This document shows, piece by piece, positions 15,607-23,038 of a DNA stretch of 38,111 bases. The DNA is taken from contig JBQTHP010000139.1 of the NCBI GenBank assembly GCA_052389755.1, positions 1 through 38,111 of the forward strand, written 5' to 3'. Numbering within the stretch: position 1 is the first letter of the stretch; each line of letters starts with the position of its first letter. The notes below the pieces were generated by a model, which was not told the DNA's origin, ran no database searches, and worked only from the letters and a program-made list of their open reading frames with translations. The position numbers and the translations under genes are program-made. The stretch is from JBQTHP01 sp052389755. GTDB taxonomy: Bacteria; Pseudomonadota; Gammaproteobacteria; Steroidobacterales; Steroidobacteraceae.

Positions 15607-16824
15607 CTACGGACCATAGCCTCGCTCCCCGTGCTGCGCGAGGTCGAGGCCTTGCGTTTCCTGCTCCTCGGATACGCGCAGACCGACCATCGCTCCGACG
15701 ATTTTCAGGATGACCCAGGTCGCGAAGGCGCACCATGCGATCGCGGTAAGGATGCCGAGCAGCTGCACGCCGACCTGTGCGCCGATCGATTGCTGCACGG
15801 TGAATCCCGCGCCGCCGAGCGGCACCGCGGCGAACACGCCCGTGAGCAGCGTCCCGATCACTCCGCCGACCCCGTGCACCGGCGAGACGTCGAGCGAGTC
15901 GTCGATCAGCAGCCGGCGCTTGAAGAAATGCGTCGCGAAGAAGCAGGCGAGCCCCGCCGTCGCTCCGATCACGAGGGCACCGCCCGGGCCGACGAATCCG
16001 GACGCCGGCGTGATCGTGCCGAGCCCCGCGACCATGCCGGTGGCCATCCCGAGCACGCTCGGCTTGCCGTAGCGCTGCCATTCGATGCACATCCAGGCGA
16101 GCGCGCCCGCGGAGGCGCCGATGTGCGTGACCAGCAGCGCCATCGCCGCCGAGCCATTCGCGGCGAGCGCGCTGCCCGCGTTGAAGCCGTACCAGCCGAC
16201 CCACAGCATGCCCGCGCCCGCGACCGCCAGCGGCAGGCTGTGCGGGGCCATCGGTACGCTGGGAAAGCCGCGGCGACGCCCGAGCACGAGCGCACAGACG
16301 AGCGCGGCGACGCCCGCGTTGAGGTGCACGACGATGCCACCGGCGAAGTCCATCACGCCGCGCTGCGCGAGCCAGCCTCCGCCCCACACCCAGTGGGCGA
16401 TCGGCACGTAGACGACGAGCAGCCACAGCGCGCTGAACCACAGCACCGCAGAGAAGCGCATGCGCTCGGCGAATCCGCCGATCACGAGCGCGGGCGTGAT
16501 GATCGCGAAGGTGAGCTGGAACATGAAGAACAGCGGCTCGGGCACCGTACCGGTGAGCGCATCGCGACCGACCCCGGCCAGCAGCGCCTTGCTCATCCCA
16601 CCGATGAGCGCCTGGGCAGCACCGCCCTCGGCGAATGCGAGACTATAGCCGAGCGCGAACCACAGCAGCGACACGAGGCACGTGATCGCGAAGCACTGAC
16701 TCAGAATCGAGAGCGCATTCTTGCCGCGCACAAGGCCGGCGTAGAACAGCGCGAGCCCGGGCAGCGTCATGAACAGCACGAGAGCCGTGGCCGTGAGCAG
16801 CCACGCGGTGTCGGCGGCATTCAT
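15607..16824 (-). CDS. amt: AmtB-type ammonium transporter
   Basis: A 405-residue inner-membrane ammonium/ammonia channel with eleven predicted TM segments. It starts ADTAWLLTATALVLFMTLPG and shows the family marks GLALFYAGLVRGKNALS, DFAGGIVVHLNAGVAALV (first of the pore twin His) and SPVHGVGGVIGTLLTGVF (second pore His). ATG 16824 is preferred over the longer frame because a GGGGGGT site lies a few bases upstream and the TM1 signal begins there. A glnK gene, the usual partner that gates AmtB, is not adjacent. The C-terminal cytosolic tail (GLRVSEEQETQGLDLAQHGE) is the typical PII-contact tail, so GlnK control is expected. Confidence 0.93.
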   Translation of the reverse strand: MNAADTAWLLTATALVLFMTLPGLALFYAGLVRGKNALSILSQCFAITCLVSLLWFALGYSLAFAEGGAAQALIGGMSKALLAGVGRDALTGTVPEPLFFMFQLTFAIITPALVIGGFAERMRFSAVLWFSALWLLVVYVPIAHWVWGGGWLAQRGVMDFAGGIVVHLNAGVAALVCALVLGRRRGFPSVPMAPHSLPLAVAGAGMLWVGWYGFNAGSALAANGSAAMALLVTHIGASAGALAWMCIEWQRYGKPSVLGMATGMVAGLGTITPASGFVGPGGALVIGATAGLACFFATHFFKRRLLIDDSLDVSPVHGVGGVIGTLLTGVFAAVPLGGAGFTVQQSIGAQVGVQLLGILTAIAWCAFATWVILKIVGAMVGLRVSEEQETQGLDLAQHGERGYGP

Positions 16825-17051
16825 CTCGAGACCCCCCACGACTGCGATCGCTGAGCGGCGCGCGACGTAGAGCGATGTTCGCTCGCCGGGGCGGTGCTGT
16901 CGAGCCCGAGTGCGCAACGCGCGGGATCACGTCTTAGCGGTCGACGCGTTGGGGAAGTTACGGAAGATCTCGGCAACGGCAAGATCGACGCCGAGTGTTC
17001 CGGCTCACGGGAAAGCCTGGCATTACGGCTGAGTCCGCGCTCGATCTGGCA

Positions 17052-17189
17052 GGCGGACAGGTGACGTATCACGGGCCGGGGCAGCTCGTGATCTATCCAC
17101 TGCTCGATCTTCGCCGCTTGAAGATGAGCATCCGCGATCTCGTGGTGCGCCTCGAGAATGCCGTGATTGCGCTCTGCGCGGACGCGCAT
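17052..17189 (+). pseudogene. lipB: Internal fragment of lipoyl(octanoyl) transferase
   Basis: About 46 codons encode GGQVTYHGPGQLVIYPLLDL followed by RRLKMSIRDLVVRLENAVI. This is the central signature of LipB (GGxVTYHGPGQ and the next helix). The N-terminal part, the catalytic Lys and the catalytic Cys of the enzyme are missing on either side. It is in frame with the downstream flavoprotein, but that gene has its own Tat-signal start at 17235. A deletion or rearrangement scar is the simplest explanation. Confidence 0.8.
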
Positions 17190-17234
17190 GACCTGACTTG
17201 TCTTTCGCAACGAGCACGCGGAGCATCGCGCCCC

Positions 17235-18566
17235 ATGCAACGACGCAGCTTCTTGACGCTGATGGGGCTCGGCTCGGCGGCTCTGGGTGGCGCAGCCTGT
17301 AAACGTGAGATCGCGGGCGCTCGCCAGCCGCACGCGCCCACGGCATCCGACGGAAAGGCGATGGTCATCCTCGGCGGCGGCTTCGGCGGCATCACGGCCG
17401 CGGCCGAGCTCCGCCGCGCGCTCCCTCACGAGCATCGTGTGATGCTCATCGAGCGTCGTGAGACTTTCATGATGGGGCTTCGCAAGCAGTGGTTGCTCGT
17501 CGGGGCCGGTAACCGAGGTGACGGCGAACGCCCGCTCGCTGCCTTGCGTGGCAAGGGCATCGACGTGCGCCAGGGCACCATAAGCGCGATCGACCTCGCG
17601 CACCGCGTCGTTCGCACGGATAAAGAGGAGATCGCATTCGACTACCTCGTCGTCGCGCTCGGAGCCGAGCCGCGTCCCGACCTCGTGCCCGGCTTTTCCG
17701 CTGCCTCGTTCAATATGTACGACGCCCAAGACGTCGAGCGACTGCATGCCCGCCTCTTGGAGTTCCAGAGGGGCAGAGTCGCGATCGTCATCTTCGGGCT
17801 CCCTTTCAAGTGCCCACCGGCGCCCTACGAAGCTGCGATGCTCCTCGACCAATGGTTCCGCAAGCGCGGGATCCGCTCCGAGATCGACCTTCGCATATTC
17901 ACGCCGCAGCCGATGACTCTCCCTGTGGCGGGGAAGGAGGCTTCGACCGTTGTGCAGCAGCTGCTCGAAGAACGCACCATCGCGCTGTCGTTGAGCAAGC
18001 AGGCATCGCGCATCGACGGGACGACCGTGGTCTTCGACCAGGAGAAGATGGCGGCCGACATACTGATTGTCGTACCGCCGCATCGACCTCCAACCATCAT
18101 CAAGGCGAGCGGTCTGGCGACGGCGGGCGACTGGATCGGCGTCGATGCGCACACGATGAGCACGTCCCAGCCGGGCGTCTGGGCGGTCGGCGACGTTACG
18201 CAGATCGCGATGGCTAACGGCGCACCATTCCCGAAAGCCGGTGTCTTCGCCGAAGCGCAGGGCCGCGCTGCGGCGGCGGCGATCGTCGCCGCCGTCACGG
18301 GATCACCACCGGCGACGACATTCGACGGCAAAGGCTATTGCTTCGTCGAAACCGGGGACGGAAAGGCGAGCGCCATCGTCGGTGAGTTCCTGACGTCGCC
18401 CGCACCGAAGGTGGATGTCTTGCCGCCGCATGAAGAGAATTACCGGAAAAAGATCGCGTTCGAACGCGACCGACTCGCCGCTTCGTGCGGCATCGCCCTT
18501 CTTCAGATGGGCAATGCCGCTGCGCCGCGCTGCGTGCTGGAATCGTGCTCGTGGCGCTCTGGCTGA
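17235..18566 (+). CDS. Tat-exported SQR/FCSD-like FAD-dependent oxidoreductase
   Basis: A 443-residue flavoprotein starting MQRRSFLTLMGLGSAALGG, a twin-arginine signal that ends near a Cys (AAC) and may be a lipoprotein site. The FAD Rossmann fold is at about residues 42-60 (MVILGGGFGGITAAAEL). A second conserved region is FDYLVVALGAEPRPDLVPG, and the C-terminal FAD signature is GVWAVGDVTQIAMANG. The Cys in FGLPFKCPPAPYEAA resembles a redox Cys of sulfide:quinone oxidoreductase or flavocytochrome c sulfide dehydrogenase flavoproteins, and a c-type partner is not nearby. Periplasmic oxidation of sulfide or another small reductant is the likely role. The open frame extends upstream through the LipB fragment, but ATG 17235 is the functional start. 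Confidence 0.85.
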   Translation: MQRRSFLTLMGLGSAALGGAACKREIAGARQPHAPTASDGKAMVILGGGFGGITAAAELRRALPHEHRVMLIERRETFMMGLRKQWLLVGAGNRGDGERPLAALRGKGIDVRQGTISAIDLAHRVVRTDKEEIAFDYLVVALGAEPRPDLVPGFSAASFNMYDAQDVERLHARLLEFQRGRVAIVIFGLPFKCPPAPYEAAMLLDQWFRKRGIRSEIDLRIFTPQPMTLPVAGKEASTVVQQLLEERTIALSLSKQASRIDGTTVVFDQEKMAADILIVVPPHRPPTIIKASGLATAGDWIGVDAHTMSTSQPGVWAVGDVTQIAMANGAPFPKAGVFAEAQGRAAAAAIVAAVTGSPPATTFDGKGYCFVETGDGKASAIVGEFLTSPAPKVDVLPPHEENYRKKIAFERDRLAASCGIALLQMGNAAAPRCVLESCSWRSG

Positions 18567-18613
18567 AGGAAGCGGTGATCCGGGCGGCGTTGTGCGGTAG
18601 GGACCCGGCTTTC

Positions 18614-19918
18614 TCAGCCTGCCGACGCCAAGGTACGTGAGGTGTCGGCAAATACCTCGAATTCCCGCGCTGGTAGCGGCCGCGAGTAGTAAAAGCCCTG
18701 GCCGACGTCGCAACCGATTTCCGTGAGCAGGGCTGCCGTTTCGGCGTTCTCGATGCCTTCGGCCACGACCGTCAGCTCGAAGCGGTGCGCCAGGTCGGTG
18801 ACCGACTGCACGAGGTGGCGATCGGCCGCACTGCTCAACAGGCCCAGCACAAAGCTCTTATCGATCTTGAGCTCGTTTGCGGGCAGCTCCCGGAAATAAG
18901 CGAGAGAGGAGTATCCCGTGCCGAAATCGTCTATCGAAACGCGCACTTCGAGTTCACGAATCGCCCTGAGGATGGCGAAGCTGCTCGCCGGATCCTGCAT
19001 GATCGCGCCCTCGGTAACCTCCAGCGTCAAGACCTGGGGCGGTACGTTCCAGAGTCGCAGAACGCCGCGGAGGCGTTCACTGAAATCGGCATCCTGCAGG
19101 CACAGCGGGGAGAGATTAACCGCGACATTGAGATTGCGACTTGCCGCCCGCCGGGCTGCGCTCTGCTGGAGGGCCATATTGACGGTCGACCAGGTGAGCC
19201 GTTCGATATGGCCACTGCGCTCCGCCACCGGGATGAAGATTCCGGGGCTGATTGGGCCAAGCTCACTGCTCTGCCATCGCGCCAGCGCCTCGGCACCGAT
19301 GATGCGCCCGCTCGTCAGCTCGATCTTGGGCTGATAATGAAGCTCGAACTCGCCTCGCTCGAATGCTCGATCGAGAAACGCTTCGATCTGCCGAGCCGGC
19401 GCGGGCGCATCGTGTAGCGCCGGCGCGTAGAGTTCGAACGACGCCTTGCGGTCCTCGGCGCGCGCAGCTGCCTGCTCCGCGGCGTGCAGCAGTGCTTCCG
19501 CCTGGCGGCCGTGCTCCGGGCCTGCCGCTGCGCCCAGGGCCAGGCGTAATGGCGGTGCATCGCTCTCCAGTCGTGCCGGCTCGTCGATGCTGCGCAACAG
19601 TTTGTTCGCACAAAGCAGGATTTGCCCTGCTCCGAGGATGCCGGGAAGCAGCAACACGAAATCCTGATCGCCGATGCGAGCCAGCCAGTCGTGGCTTCGA
19701 GTCCCCGATTCGATACGAGCAGCAGCCTCGGCCAGCAGGCGGGCGCCTGCGGCGTATCCGCGGCCGAGCGTAACCGCGCGCAGATTCGCGAGTCGCACCA
19801 CGAGCACGCCGACCCCGCGCTGCTCACCGCTCGCTGCGCGAAGCATGCTGGTCAGCATTTCAAACACAACGCTGCGATCGACGAGGTCGAGGGCGGACGA
19901 CTGAACGATGGTCGTCAT
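18614..19918 (-). CDS. Degenerate GGDEF-EAL cyclic-di-GMP protein
   Basis: A 434-residue cytosolic protein. The N-terminal half (about 20-165) is a GGDEF fold whose signature is replaced by IGDQDF, so cyclase activity is unlikely. The C-terminal EAL phosphodiesterase domain (about 185-425) appears complete: EALARW, the NLSP metal site, EVTEGAIM, DDFGTGYSSLAYFRELPANE, KIDKSFV and VAEGIENAE. It should hydrolyse c-di-GMP to pGpG. Its ATG overlaps the stop of the upstream HD-GYP gene by four bases, so the two are translationally coupled and probably act on the same signal. Confidence 0.92.
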   Translation of the reverse strand: MTTIVQSSALDLVDRSVVFEMLTSMLRAASGEQRGVGVLVVRLANLRAVTLGRGYAAGARLLAEAAARIESGTRSHDWLARIGDQDFVLLLPGILGAGQILLCANKLLRSIDEPARLESDAPPLRLALGAAAGPEHGRQAEALLHAAEQAAARAEDRKASFELYAPALHDAPAPARQIEAFLDRAFERGEFELHYQPKIELTSGRIIGAEALARWQSSELGPISPGIFIPVAERSGHIERLTWSTVNMALQQSAARRAASRNLNVAVNLSPLCLQDADFSERLRGVLRLWNVPPQVLTLEVTEGAIMQDPASSFAILRAIRELEVRVSIDDFGTGYSSLAYFRELPANELKIDKSFVLGLLSSAADRHLVQSVTDLAHRFELTVVAEGIENAETAALLTEIGCDVGQGFYYSRPLPAREFEVFADTSRTLASAG

Positions 19919-21147
19919 AGAAAAAGCTCTTCAGGGTCGATTCCGAATGCGCCCGGCTCAAGGCACTCGACGATCTGCAACTGCTGCGCGCGCGTGTCGT
20001 GCGTGAGCAGATCGATCGTCGCGAATGCCGGTAACCGCTGCTGATGCTGGTCAAGCACCAGCATCACCTTCGGCTGAAGGCGGCGCAGCCGGTTCTGCTC
20101 GACGACGACGCCCACGCAGCCATCGCTGAGCTTCACGAGCGTTCCGGTTGGATAGATACCGATCGCCTGGATGAATTCCTCGACCAGAGCGGAATCGAAC
20201 TGCAGTCCCCGGTGCTTGTTGAGGTAATTGAGCACGTCGTGCGCGGAGAGCCGACGCCCGGCCGTGTTCGATTCAAGCATCGACTGGTACGCATCGGCGA
20301 TGCCGACGATTTTGCCGAATGCCGGAATCGAGTCGCCCTTGAGGCCGAGCGGATAACCGCTGCCGTCGTGGCGTTCGTGATGCGTGCGCACCATGGACAG
20401 CACAGCATCGTTTACGCCGCGGCACCGCGAGAGAGTCTCGATGCCGTACTCTACGTGGCGCTTGTAGTCCCCGAACTCTTCGTCCGTAAGGCGATCCGGT
20501 TTGAGAAGCACGGTATCCGACACGCGGGTCTTGCCCACATCGAACAGCAAGCCGCCAAGCGCGAGAGTTTCCAGCTCGGCGCGCGCAAGGCCGAGGTGAC
20601 GTCCGCAAGTCAGGACAAGAACCGCGGTCGACATTGCATGTCGATGCATGCCGACGTCCTTGCGCCGCATGGTCATCAGGTATGCCAGCGCGTCTGGATT
20701 GCGTTCGATGCTGTCAATCAGTGGCTTGGCGGAGGCTTGCACCTGCTCGATCGCGAGCGTGCGTCCCTCCTGCAGACCTTGCATTACATCGGACAGCGTT
20801 TCGACCATTTGCTCATGGGCCTCTCGGGCACTCCCCATTTCCTCCTGGGTGGGCCGTCTGGCCTCGGCCTTGCGCTTTCTGCGGCGTCTCAGGATTTCGT
20901 TCGACTGCACCGCCGCTGCGTTCTCGCGATGGGAGAGGACGCGAGCTTTGGGTTTCGGCATCTCGCCGACGGTGATGTCGATGCGCACGCGGGCGCAGAA
21001 CTTCTTGAGCGTATCGATCTCTTCCTGATGCTGGATGCGAAATCCCTGGAAGAGGAATGGTGTCTCGACCCAGGGCCTGTCGAGCTCCGATACGTACATG
21101 CCGAGCGTGAGGTCTTCGACCTCGATCTCCACGGTGCGGGTCAGCAT
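19915..21147 (-). CDS. DUF3391 / HD-GYP protein with altered HD site
   Basis: A 410-residue protein with DUF3391 at residues 1-110 (VEDLTLGMYVSELDRPW), a basic, helical linker (about 80-135), and an HD-GYP domain from about 150. HD-GYP enzymes degrade c-di-GMP to GMP using a di- or tri-iron site. Visible ligands are His168 and His170, HHERHDGSGYP at 256-266 and the Asp of IADAY. The HD dyad itself is LFDVGK at 201-206: the His of HDxGK is Phe. Catalysis may be lost or altered. ATG 21147 is chosen because the family N-terminus starts there; the longer frame adds a tail with no domain. Confidence 0.88.
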   Translation of the reverse strand: MLTRTVEIEVEDLTLGMYVSELDRPWVETPFLFQGFRIQHQEEIDTLKKFCARVRIDITVGEMPKPKARVLSHRENAAAVQSNEILRRRRKRKAEARRPTQEEMGSAREAHEQMVETLSDVMQGLQEGRTLAIEQVQASAKPLIDSIERNPDALAYLMTMRRKDVGMHRHAMSTAVLVLTCGRHLGLARAELETLALGGLLFDVGKTRVSDTVLLKPDRLTDEEFGDYKRHVEYGIETLSRCRGVNDAVLSMVRTHHERHDGSGYPLGLKGDSIPAFGKIVGIADAYQSMLESNTAGRRLSAHDVLNYLNKHRGLQFDSALVEEFIQAIGIYPTGTLVKLSDGCVGVVVEQNRLRRLQPKVMLVLDQHQQRLPAFATIDLLTHDTRAQQLQIVECLEPGAFGIDPEELFL

Positions 21148-21372
21148 CACTTCCCAGAATGAAAACGCAGCAACGCCTGATTCTGGAGCACAGGCGGCTT
21201 GGCGAACGTGACCGGCTTTACGGAACTCCTCCTCCATGCCGCTGGCACGAACCGCTGAAATGCCGTCTTCTGCGCGCTACCACGGTCCTTGAGCGCCGTG
21301 TTAACTGCATCACGTCTGCGGAGCGGGGGAGTCAATTAAGGTGACCGCGGCTGCACGTGGTCGCTCACTCTC
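21148..21372. promoter_or_regulatory. Divergent promoter region of the c-di-GMP and sigma-factor operons
   Basis: The 225-base gap separates the divergent HD-GYP and ECF sigma genes and must hold both promoters. An ECF-like GGAACT at about 21218-21223 is possible on the plus strand, but no matching -10 element stands out. No RNA or remnant was recognised. Confidence 0.3.
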
Positions 21373-21960
21373 ATGTCGGTTACACCTATTGACGCCGCCG
21401 ACGCCGGCGTTCTCAGCGAAACGCCGCAGCGCGCGTTCGAGCGCCTCGTGCGACCGCACTTGCGTCGACTCTACAGACTCGCGTTCCGGCTGACGGGGAA
21501 CGGTCCGGACGCCGAGGACCTTCTCCAGAACGTTCTCGCCAAGCTCTTCGAGCGTGCCGACGAACTGTCGAGCATCGCGGACCTGCGCCCATGGACCGGC
21601 CGGGTTCTCTACAACCAGTACCTCGATGAGCGGCGGCGCAGCCGCGCACGGCGTCTGCGCATGGTGGAACCGCGCTCCGTGCGCCAGAGCGAAGCGGTCG
21701 ACCCGGACAGCCTGCCGGCTCAAGCGCCTGGCCCTGATGAGGATGCAGCGGTGGCGCTCGACATGCGACGCCTCGAACGCGCACTCGAGACGTTGAGTGA
21801 AGAGCATCGCGTCGTCGTCCTGCTTCACGACGCGGAAGGATGCTCGCTGGAGGAGATCGGCGTTATGACAAGTGCGCCGGTGGGCACGGTCAAATCGCGG
21901 CTGCATCGGGCCCGTGCGCGGCTGCGGCAACTCTTCGAGGATGGAACCCTTTCCGGGTGA
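21373..21960 (+). CDS. ECF (group IV) RNA polymerase sigma factor
   Basis: A 195-residue sigma-70 family factor with only regions 2 and 4. Region 2 (about 18-95) includes FERLVRPHLRRLYRLAFRLT, the DAEDLLQNVLAKLF helix and RPWTGRVLYNQYLDERRR. Region 4 (about 130-190) has LSEEHRVVVLLHDAEGCSLE, EIGVMTSAPVGTVKSRLHRA as the -35 recognition helix-turn-helix. A Pro/Asp-rich linker joins them. It is followed 29 bases later by a zinc-finger anti-sigma factor, so it is probably held at the membrane until a signal releases it. Target genes cannot be read, but the operon itself is a likely target. Confidence 0.92.
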   Translation: MSVTPIDAADAGVLSETPQRAFERLVRPHLRRLYRLAFRLTGNGPDAEDLLQNVLAKLFERADELSSIADLRPWTGRVLYNQYLDERRRSRARRLRMVEPRSVRQSEAVDPDSLPAQAPGPDEDAAVALDMRRLERALETLSEEHRVVVLLHDAEGCSLEEIGVMTSAPVGTVKSRLHRARARLRQLFEDGTLSG

Positions 21961-21989
21961 GCTGCGTGTAGGTAGTCAAGGTGAGTGAC

Positions 21990-22670
21990 ATGGGCTGCAA
22001 TCGACTCGCAAGCTGCCTCGACGCCTTCCTGGATGGCGACATGCCGGACGGCGAGCGTCGTGCGCTCGAAACGCACGTGCGTGACTGCGCAGACTGCGGG
22101 ACGCTGCTCGCCCGTGAGCGCCGCCTTCAACGAGCCCTCAAGGCGCAGCCGGTTTCCGAACCGGGCGCGGACGTCCTCGAGCGGGCCCTCTCCAACGCAG
22201 TAGCAAGCGGTACGCGCCATCGGCGTACGCGCTGGCTCACCGCGGCAGTTGGGGGCGCGCTCGCGGCCGGTTTCGCACTCTGGATGGCGATCGGCGCATT
22301 TCAGCAGCAGCTTCCGGCCACGTCGCCGGCTGCTCCCGTGGCGAGCGTCACCATGACGCTGCACGAGCCTCGCACGATACAGCTCGTCTTCGCGGCTCCG
22401 GCGGAGATCGAGAATGCGCGGCTCTCGCTGAGCCTGCCACCGGGCGTGGAGCTCGTCGGCCACGACGGCCGGCGCGAGATTCGTTGGAGGACGACGCTGC
22501 AGCCGGGCAAGAACGTGCTGCCGCTCGCGCTCGTCATGCGGGAGGGCGATGGCGGTGAGCTCGTGGCTCGATTGAGCCACGGCAGCCGTCAGAAGGTTTT
22601 CCGCGTGCGGGTGATGGTCCGTCGCGACCAGCCGGATCTCGCCTCAACGCATGGGAGTACGACAGCATGA
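21990..22670 (+). CDS. Membrane anti-sigma factor with N-terminal zinc finger
   Basis: About 226 residues (229 if GTG 21981 is used). The N-terminus is a ZAS-type domain with a HVRDCADC (HxxxCxxC) zinc site near residue 35, which binds the ECF sigma. One TM helix (WLTAAVGGALAAGFALWMAI, about 84-103) places the C-terminal half in the periplasm. That half reads VTMTLHEPRTIQLVFAAPAE, LSLSLPPGVELVGHDGRRE and KNVLPLALVMREGDGGEL, a beta-rich sensor domain without a known name. ATG 21990 fits the AAGG site eight bases upstream. The stop overlaps the start of the next gene by four bases. Confidence 0.87.
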   Translation: MGCNRLASCLDAFLDGDMPDGERRALETHVRDCADCGTLLARERRLQRALKAQPVSEPGADVLERALSNAVASGTRHRRTRWLTAAVGGALAAGFALWMAIGAFQQQLPATSPAAPVASVTMTLHEPRTIQLVFAAPAEIENARLSLSLPPGVELVGHDGRREIRWRTTLQPGKNVLPLALVMREGDGGELVARLSHGSRQKVFRVRVMVRRDQPDLASTHGSTTA

Positions 22671-23038
22671 ACCGTGTACGCAAGATCAAGGCGCCCCTGA
22701 CGCTTTGCGCGTCGGCGCTCGCGAGCATTCTCGCGCTCGGCGCACCTGCACTGGCCGACGAGCCGGACGAGGAGCTCGAGGTCACGATGGACGTTCTCGA
22801 CGGCGATGAAGCCGCAGGCGCCGAGATGGTCCTCGAGACCGAAGACGATGCCGACGATGCGGACTCTGACGAGGACTCTGACGCCGATTCGGACGCAGAC
22901 TCGGACGAGGATTCGGATGCGGATCTCGACGACGATTCCGACGCCGATTCCGACGAGGATGCGGACGAGCACGAGGAGGACGATGACTCCGACGGGCACG
23001 AGGACGAGGAGCACGACGACGAGGAGTCAGCGCCGTGA
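22667..23038 (+). CDS. Exported Asp/Ser-rich acidic repeat protein
   Basis: A 123-residue precursor with a clear signal peptide (KAPLTLCASALASILALGAP, cut after ALA). The mature part begins DEPDEELEVTMDVLDG and then becomes a nearly pure Asp/Ser/Glu/Ala stretch of units like DSDADSDEDSDAD (residues about 60-120). The stretch should be unfolded, strongly anionic and calcium- or metal-binding, as in SdrD-like or phosvitin-like linkers; no domain is identifiable. Start ATG 22667 overlaps the anti-sigma stop (ATGA) and its own stop overlaps the next start (GTGA), so it is co-translated within the sigma operon. The DNA repeats themselves may be slippage-prone. Confidence 0.85.
   Translation: MNRVRKIKAPLTLCASALASILALGAPALADEPDEELEVTMDVLDGDEAAGAEMVLETEDDADDADSDEDSDADSDADSDEDSDADLDDDSDADSDEDADEHEEDDDSDGHEDEEHDDEESAP

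Noticed and set aside
15631..16854. 407-codon plus-strand frame opposite the ammonium transporter
   Set aside because: The reverse strand encodes an unmistakable AmtB; this frame is Arg/Glu/His-rich shadow sequence.
20044..21162. Plus-strand frame opposite the HD-GYP gene
   Set aside because: Domain motifs are only on the minus strand.
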